Part shown: positions 56,378 to 64,000 of the stretch, piece by piece
How positions within the stretch are numbered: the stretch's first letter is position 1
Layout of the letters: every line of letters begins with the position of its first letter
Source of the DNA: Acanthaster planci
Taxonomy: Eukaryota > Echinodermata > Asteroidea > Valvatida > Acanthasteridae
Reading direction: 5' to 3'
Assembly: GCF_001949145.1 (NCBI RefSeq)
Contig: NW_019091529.1
Span: 612,277 to 676,276 of the forward strand
DNA length: 64,000 nt
Notes under the pieces: generated by a model
What the model was told of the DNA's origin: nothing
Database searches by the model: none
Seen by the model: the letters and a program-made list of their open reading frames with translations, nothing else
Position numbers and translations under genes: made by a program

Positions 56378-56690
56378 GGGAAAACTGATACGCTATGGGG
56401 GAATTCGCAAAACAACAAAAATCTCTAATTACATTTGTAAACAAAGGTTCTTTGGTGGGGAAAGGTTGAAGGAAACTGAATTAATAGGGACTCAGACACC
56501 AATATTTGGTATCAAAAAAGGACAAAAAGCATTTAATGAAAACATATCCCCAAAAGATGCAAAAACCAAAGGTACTACAAGACAGAAAAGACTTAACATC
56601 AAAAGACTAAAACTTTAAAAGTGCTTAAACCGTCACAGACATGACAGAGTGTCAAAATGAAATAAGTGAGGAGACTTTGGCTTCAATCTG
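56378..56690. repeat. 300-bp direct repeat, right copy
   Basis: Partner of 55040-55340, same orientation, about 1.34 kb away, with scattered small indels. The minus strand carries AATAAATGC in the left copy only. Confidence 0.85.
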
Positions 56691-56699
56691 CGAAGCAAA

Positions 56700-59600
56700 A
56701 AAAAAAGTAGAATGTAAGGTGAAGAAAACAGCAAAACTTTTCTTGTACATGAACCAAAGGAAGGCAGAGCAGAATTAACTGGGGATTAAGACAATATATA
56801 CACGTATGTACAGACAAAATTGTGCACAGGCCTATGTGGCTCATTTGTATATTCAACTCCCCCTGGCCATCTCAATAAACTACCGACAATAAGAAAGTGG
56901 AAACAAAGAAAGAGATTCATGGAAAATACTGCACATATGGCAAAAAGAATAAAGTCAAGTGAAAAACTACAAAACACTAAAAAACAAGATACATGTAAGT
57001 AGTAAATGGAAAATAAACTAGAATCCAAAAGCAAGTTTTACAGGTCCCAACAAAGTGCCAAATCTTAATGGCAGTAAATGACTCCCAGTCTTTTCACAGA
57101 AAATTAATACACGTAGAAATCAACAAACTACATGTAACTACCAGGAAGAAGATTGCCAAAATGTTTCAACTATAAAATAGACACAAAATGAACTCTATAC
57201 AGAAATTAGAAAAGTGAGAAACTCACCACTGACTCTTTAGAAGCAGACAGAAACCTGACTCCAACAGAAGAAAAGCACACTCAAGTGAGGAGGAACAAAT
57301 ACATGAACAAGGATAGTGTCTCTGCTGATCTACTCTTCAAACTAAGTGTGGTCAGAGCATGGGGTCAAGTATGGATAGTTCTAAGCAAGGCCAAGTATAG
57401 GTACATGTACATAAACAGTGGAATATACAAACAGAAAAATATTGGGGAACTCTAAACTAAAACTGTGTATTTTTTATTGGGGAACTACTTTGAAAAGACG
57501 CTTACAAAACTCTAACAAATTTCTAGCTCTGCCATATTTGGTTAAGCATTTTTCTTCATTTTTCCCTTTTTTGAGAAAAGTCACTGGTGCCAGCTGGTTG
57601 GACCCCTGCAGGTACCCAAATCAGTCGCACTTGTGCCTAAAAATTGATATACATGTACAACCAAATGTTTCATTCTTATCGCCAATGGTGACCATTTGTG
57701 CCCGTTAGTCGCCTACCTTATGAGTCATATTTCAGAATGATCGCTGTCCAGTTTTCTTCTACGTGCACCCAGTAATGTGTCTCTATGATCACATTTTTTC
57801 CCTCCCTCTTACTATGAGCCGCTGCAGTCTACTGATTCAAGTGAGAATTTCTCGCCAGCTCATTAGCATTAAAAGTGCCCCCACAGAATCTTTTGAAAAA
57901 GGAGATTGTATGGCTCCCTATTATTGAGATTGTATAAATCTTTGCCAGGATCAGCTCCCTGGGTCTTTGGGCTTTCATCTAAGAGCAGAATGGCTAATAA
58001 ATACAGTTGAAAAATGGCTGTACACCATGTAAGTGCCCAAGAAAGTTGAGGGTTGCCAATTGAAAAATGGCTGCAAACAGACTTCGGAAAAATCACTTGT
58101 TTTTTTGGGGGGAGGGTAATTTTGTTTTGTGGGAATAACTCAAAATGTAATCAGTTAACCCACAGAAAATTGAAAAAGCAATTGAAAGATGAGGGACCAT
58201 ATAATAATTTAACATATTTTTCAGATACCTCGGGGATGTTGGTATGCTTGTTATTGGGCCCTGTACAATGACGATTTTACACTGTTTTCAAAGGGGCTTG
58301 AATTACATTTAAGCGGACAACACCCTACTATGTACATGTATGGGGACCCAGAGATGAGATGTTTTGTGTATCCATTAGATGCATTAGCAGTCTATGCATG
58401 CCACTTGTTTCAGTCCCAAAGGTACATGTAAGTTTGAAACCAAAAGGTGTCAAGCTTCCCTTGGACCGGTCTGGGGCCAGGTACATGTACGAAATAATAC
58501 TCACAAATAAAAAAACAAACATGCCTTGCTCTTTCAGCAGTTTTTTTTCACATAATTGGTTGTCATTTTTTATTTACTCCATGCGCACAAAATTCAAGGC
58601 CTGTCTGTCCGGCAGAAAATTGACAGAATAATGTTTGTGTGTTTTGTCAGATATTTTACATGCATATACAAGTTTGTGTATGTTGCAAATGTGTGTACAG
58701 TATGTACAAAAGTCGACCTGGCACCTTACTTTTTTTAGGAACCAGTGGCTCCTCGTTTAAATTTCTCTGTACCACACTGTGTAGCCAGATGACCAATGGG
58801 AACACTAGCATGGATCCACAGTAGAGCCATGTGGTCATTGTAGTGGGCCCCTATTGGTCAGCCCGGGAGCGTTGGTGGTGGTGGCACAGTGTTGTTTTCT
58901 GAGTCACACTGTTTTGGGTGTGTTTTGGATTTATGCCATTTGGACAAGAGTGACGATGTGAAAATGAACAGCCGAGAGCAACAAAAACCTCAGCAGAAGT
59001 CTATAAACTGTCTTTTGTCAGACAGAAGAAGACCCATAGAGGAAGGAGTTAAATCTCTTAATTTTAACCACATAACATCAGATTTTCTTACCTGAAAAAA
59101 ATGCCAGGGGCACCTTTTTTTCCTGCAAATTCTTCGAAATGGCAATTTATTTATGACACAACCAAGCACAAAGCATTAATACGTCAACTGCAGAAATAAA
59201 AATAGAAGTCTTAAACAAGTGTATACATCCTCCGTGGAACAAATAAGGAAAACTGTGAGTGTTTACACATCACCCGGCGTCAAGTGGTTAAATTACCATT
59301 TGTTTGATTTTGTAGTGTAACCCGTGGTTCACATTTCAAAATACATGTAGCAGGAACCAAATTTCATATTAATCTAATTCCCTTATGAAAAAACTCTCGA
59401 CCTCACACAATTCAGGATTTACGTACAAAAGAGATTTTGCTTTATTGGAGGGAATAGACAAACCAATCAATATGAGAAATATAAAGTGAATCCAGAGAAC
59501 ACCAATTCAGATGGCCATAAATTAAACCAGGAGATTTACAGAAAATGCAGGATCCTGTTAAATTAGAATACACATTGAGCTCAAGAAAACAAAATGGTGC

Positions 59601-62600
59601 CTAAGTTCTTGATGCAAAGCTGAGTTGCGACAAGGTGAACAGGAGTCCATCATGTTGTGTAGCCAGTTGGCAAAAGTGAAGGGCAAAAGTTCAGCAGAAG
59701 AAATGTAACGCAAAGGAATACTTGTGGATCTTGCAAGGTTGATGCTGGTGATTAGTGCCGCAGATGCCTTGGTGCACTTGTGCTGTGTCTGCAAGTCACA
59801 ATATATGTAGCTTGGTGGCTGGGATGCCTGGGGACAGCTCTTCTGGTGGATTGCAGATAGTCCCCTCCAGACCCTCTTTCAGAACATGCAGTGCAGTAAC
59901 TAAGATAGAGAGCATAGTGGTCCATGCCACATTACTAATATAAAAACATATACGAGGTCAGACCGACGCAACCGACTTTGTATGGGTTACGCGCTTTGGT
60001 ACATGTAGCTGTACATCTACAAAGACCTCAAAATAAAATACCATCTTGCATGTAAGTTAACATGTAAAGGGAAAATATATCTGAGGCACTGACTTAGAAC
60101 AAATCTTAAAACTAGACAGGATCACCCTAGGAATATATTACTCTGTCCAACATATCATGAGGTAGGAATCAATTGGTGAAAACTCCAACTGTTAATCAGA
60201 CTGGTTGGTCTAATGCTTGACCAAGAGAAATTCATCTCTAACTTCTGATGAATTCAATGCACATCAGAATCTATCGAATATTCACGAATCCCTACTCAAA
60301 TAAACCGTAGTCATTGAAAAGCATTACAAAAGCATCAGTCCAACTGTAGGACTACAGTCAGTCTAACATTTACACCATGGATATGATGGGTGATAAGTCA
60401 TGACTGACAACTATATTCAAAAGCTGCTCATATTTCTCAATGCAGTGAAGAGCACAGCTTATTTCCAGCCTCCACTAAGTTATAAGTCAAAGTGATTGAA
60501 AAGTACACTCAAACCACCTCAAATAACTCACTAAACACTTCTTAAGCTTTTTGTAAAAGCAAAACTTTCCGAGGAACCATCTCATTTGGATCTAGTCTCA
60601 AAACATTACTGGCTAGTGGAAATTACAATATACATGTACCAAAACCTTCAACATCATAAATTTGCTTGGACCTCTCAAAATATCCCAAAGTCCAGACTGC
60701 ATAAAATCAATCTGTACACTTCTTTTTTACAATTTACAAGAGTCACGGTGAAAAATGCAATGACTAAACCCCAGAAAAGATACATAATACATGTAGTAAA
60801 AAATGATATAAATAGGAACTCAAACTTACCTAAGATAGAGAACCAACATTCATGAACATAAGGGGAAGACTTGGATTTGGAGGTCCTCCAGTCCAATGGA
60901 ATACATGTATAGTGCAGAGCACAGACAAAATTCGGCAGACATGTAGTCAGCACGACATCAAAGTTTTGAATGCCAGGCTTGCCAAAACTCTGGGGCAAAC
61001 TGCCACCCAGAGCATGCCCCTGCCGAATGACCAGCTCAGGCTCTCATTGGACATGTTAAAAAATGTCACACATGAATACTGATTGGTCATTTAGTATCTA
61101 GGCAGATAAGCACTCAGCAGAAGTTTATGGCTTTCACAGCTTGGGTAAGGTATGAACATGGTATGAACAACAACTAGGGATTAAGTGTCCCAACATCGGC
61201 CTGCTGATCTCCTGAAAATTTACTGGGAGTGTACACACTGGTGTATTATAGTCAGAGATTAAAGGCAGTGGCTACAAAGAGCATCCTGTGATCTCCTAGG
61301 AGAGCAGGAACATCAAATATAAACTTAAGGAAGAGCAGGCTATTTGACAAAAAGGAATAGGCAATAGATCAAAGGTTCACCACTGGAACACTGCTTACCA
61401 GTAGAAAAGTCAAAAGCTCAGGAAGGAACAATTTAAGTATGCAAAAGGAAAACATAGTCATAAAGAAATAAACTTTGAAATTGTAACCCAAAACCCCTTT
61501 TGGGACGGGGTTACAGTAGCAACAAAAATTGAGAAACAAAAGAAAATTATGACACATACATGTACATGTAGCCTGCAGTACACCTAATTTGTGCTTATGC
61601 TTTTCCATATGATTTAATAGGCCGACTTGATGCCTCCACTTAGTTTTTTTTACATGACTTAGAAAATTCAAGAAAATCAGATTCGAAGCAAACAAGTCTA
61701 GCATATCTAGCCAAGTTTAAAATCTAGGCCCCATAGGCCCTTTTTCTTTAAAGCATGAAAAAATTCAGAAGTTGGCTTTAACATGTTTAAGACAAGTAGG
61801 AAGTATAATGAATATCGGATTTACTTACTGCAGTATAAAGACTGCATAACTCACGGCCACCACTCACCAGACGCAAGAGTATGTGACTTGGGCACATAAA
61901 ACCACCTAGCCCAGGCCTTTAACACACACTTCACTGAATTTTACTCATAAGAAGAACGAAACATGTTCCGACGCTGCATGAAGAAAAACAGGCGAAATAA
62001 ATCAATTGTTTTCCATTTCTTTTCTCGCTCTGCACCGATTGCGTTTTTCAACCGTAGAGGCGTTTCTAGTACTGGCAAACGAACAGCACTTGTTTCCTTC
62101 TCCGGCTCTATGTCTAGACGACTACGGCTTAGTTTAAAAAAAACAAAGCCTGAAACCAAAACTGGGTATCATGTGACAAACCATGTGAGTCTATGTTCAT
62201 AGAGCTATATATAGGCCCAGTGTACGTGTGAGTTTGTACACAAACCGGCCGCGCGTCCAATACATGACCTACAAGTAGGCCCCCCTGATATTTCCTGACG
62301 TCTTTCCTTGAAGTTTCAAGAAGTTGTTCAGCGGCCTGCGTGATTCGATTGATTCGAGCAGACGAATGCTAGCTCTACTGTCATGATTTGACCGAGCCTG
62401 GTACCGCTGTGGTGCGTAAAATAAAGTTATAAATCCTGTGAAAATAAGTAAATTTAGTCACGCTCTAATGCCTGACAAACGTGAATACGATCATGGATGG
62501 AGCTAGAACTTAACAATATATTGTGAGAGGTCCTGATTTCGAAAGGCCCTACATCGTTTTATATATAGCTCCCTGATAGTACGATTATCGGGTTAATTTG

Positions 62601-64000
62601 CCCTCAATGGTTTGTGTACCATACCAGTGTGCATACGGGCAAACCAGTTTCAGGCATATTACTTATGAGTCGTCTGGGAAATTTAGCCCACACTCGCACA
62701 GAGACTCTAATAGTAATACTATTAGTATTAGGCCCATCGGTACTACTGCTAGGTTCAGGTTCATTTTCAGGTTCACAAGTATTTTCCACATAATTATGGA
62801 GGGAGTCCCTGAAAAGCAATACAGTGCTTGTCAAGTAGGGACCCCCACTTACATGCATGTACACATACAAATACCACATTCACATAGACATTACATTGGC
62901 ATAGGCCTACATAGTACATACATGTACAGTACATGTATGCGTACTAGCAAGTAGCATACTAATACTAGGCGTACTAGTGATGAGATTAAGACCAAGCCTG
63001 TACTGTTTGGCCAACGACCATGACTTCTTGACAAATCCATAATATCTTGGAACTCTGTTGGAAGATAAACCTGTAGTGCTGGCCAAAGAAGTTTCAAATT
63101 TTCCCTGTTGTTTTGTTTTGTTTTAATGGCTCTTTCAGCTATTCAGGTATGTTCATGCCCCATAGAGACATCGTTCATTACAAGAGCGCATGCACGCTTC
63201 ATTTTCAAGCAGACAACGATTTTTCGTGCAAGCAGACGACATTATAGCGCAGAATTTTTCAACAACTGACCTCGTGAAATACCAAAGTGTAGAAGCATAA
63301 ATACATTTCGGGAGGATCTAAAGAAGACATCACAAACAACACACAATTTTCCTCCATTGGTAAGATTTTTAAACAACAGTAAATCTCAGATCAGTATACA
63401 TGTACAAAAGTGGATTTTATTGACCCTTTCTAACAACCAAAAAAATCGAAATTGCAAACTTGTACATTTATTTCATCAATTAATTTTTAATAGAAGGTAA
63501 GTTTTCTGAGACAAAAATGTATGTGTAGCACCAAATTAATGATTCGTCTTTCAATGCATTGATTTCAGGCATTTATCTTGAATCCGCCAGATAGAATTTT
63601 TAATAATCAGGTCATTTTGAATCACCCAAAAATCGTATCGATCCAACGATCCAACAGTTTTGTATCCAACAGAAGGATGATGATTTTCTGTTAGATTGTA
63701 CCGATTTCATTAGTATGGAAACCATTTCTTGAAGGTAGAATCGTTAAATTAGTGACATTCCCAGTTTTTCAGTGCAATTGATTAAGACACTGTTAATTTA
63801 TATGAATCTAGTTTTCACAACCAGGAAAACTCCTTTTTAATAGATATTGATCAAATTTGGCAACATTAAATTTTTTTATGTGAAAAATGTAACATTTTGG
63901 GGGTTGTTTAAAGCCACATTTTTGTTACTTTTTTGAGGCAGGGCACAAAATCAATGCTACTGAAAAATAAACAATGTAATTTGGATTTGTTATGAAAATT
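56700..64000. other. No confidently recognised gene
   Basis: Mostly A+T-rich sequence with many TACATGTA palindromes (for example 61557-61570, 62918-62937). Two splice-site-bounded minus-strand stretches (acceptor at about 59945 followed by 45 open codons; frame ending at GTAAGT near 60835) look mildly protein-like but match no family I know. Confidence 0.35.

Overview
The window is nuclear DNA from an animal. It has spliced genes with GT-AG (and one GC-AG) introns of several kilobases, low overall G+C, one assembly gap of Ns, and dense decayed retrotransposons and DNA transposons. The self-complementary word TACATGTA (and TGTACA/ACATGT) recurs all along the window, which I associate with marine invertebrate genomes such as amphioxus, hemichordates, echinoderms and molluscs. 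I cannot fix the phylum from the sequence alone.

Only one host gene is clear. It is an eight-coding-exon, 583-residue, minus-strand proton-coupled oligopeptide/histidine transporter of the SLC15A4 (PHT) type, spanning 6109-30043. All exon junctions keep frame. Its introns are loaded with foreign DNA. Intron 6 (7711-20186) holds a THAP-domain scrap, a compact A+T-rich block with two plus-strand genes resembling a large DNA virus (a C-x-x tripeptide-repeat protein and a broken TFIIB-like factor), a tyrosine-recombinase/SGNH retroelement remnant of Ngaro/DIRS type, and a decayed APE-type non-LTR retrotransposon. Intron 5 (20388-20715) is short, but a relic copy of the start of exon 5 lies just outside it at about 19906. 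Intron 4 (20903-27006) holds a palindromic GGGATCCC repeat field and the N gap.

Flanking regions. At 0.4-2.1 kb there is a minus-strand BEL/Pao reverse transcriptase/RNase H ruin, and a tRNA-like SINE head lies near base 230. At 33995-39776 there is a decayed Gypsy-type LTR retrotransposon with recognisable LTRs and an apparent 9-bp flanking duplication, interrupted by a 527-bp element with terminal inverted repeats. At 44100-44867 there is a 20-copy minisatellite made of two unit types. At 45.8-47.0 kb there are diverged tandem repeats and five TGACGTCA palindromes.

At about 47.15-53.23 kb I read one composite DNA transposon of the ISL2EU (IS4EU) type: a plus-strand YqaJ-nuclease plus PHD-finger gene (broken) faces a minus-strand THAP + DDE transposase gene. 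A Penelope-like retroelement (RT plus GIY-YIG, minus strand, 50.02-52.4 kb) sits between the THAP and DDE parts of the transposase. The Penelope 3' end carries a hairpin matching the replication-dependent histone mRNA 3' stem-loop.

From 53.7 kb on there is a second non-LTR RT C-terminal scrap, a 1.65-kb structure bounded by two 300-bp direct repeats (55.04-56.69 kb), and then about 7 kb in which I recognise no gene. Nothing in the window looks prokaryotic: no operons, CRISPR or rRNA.
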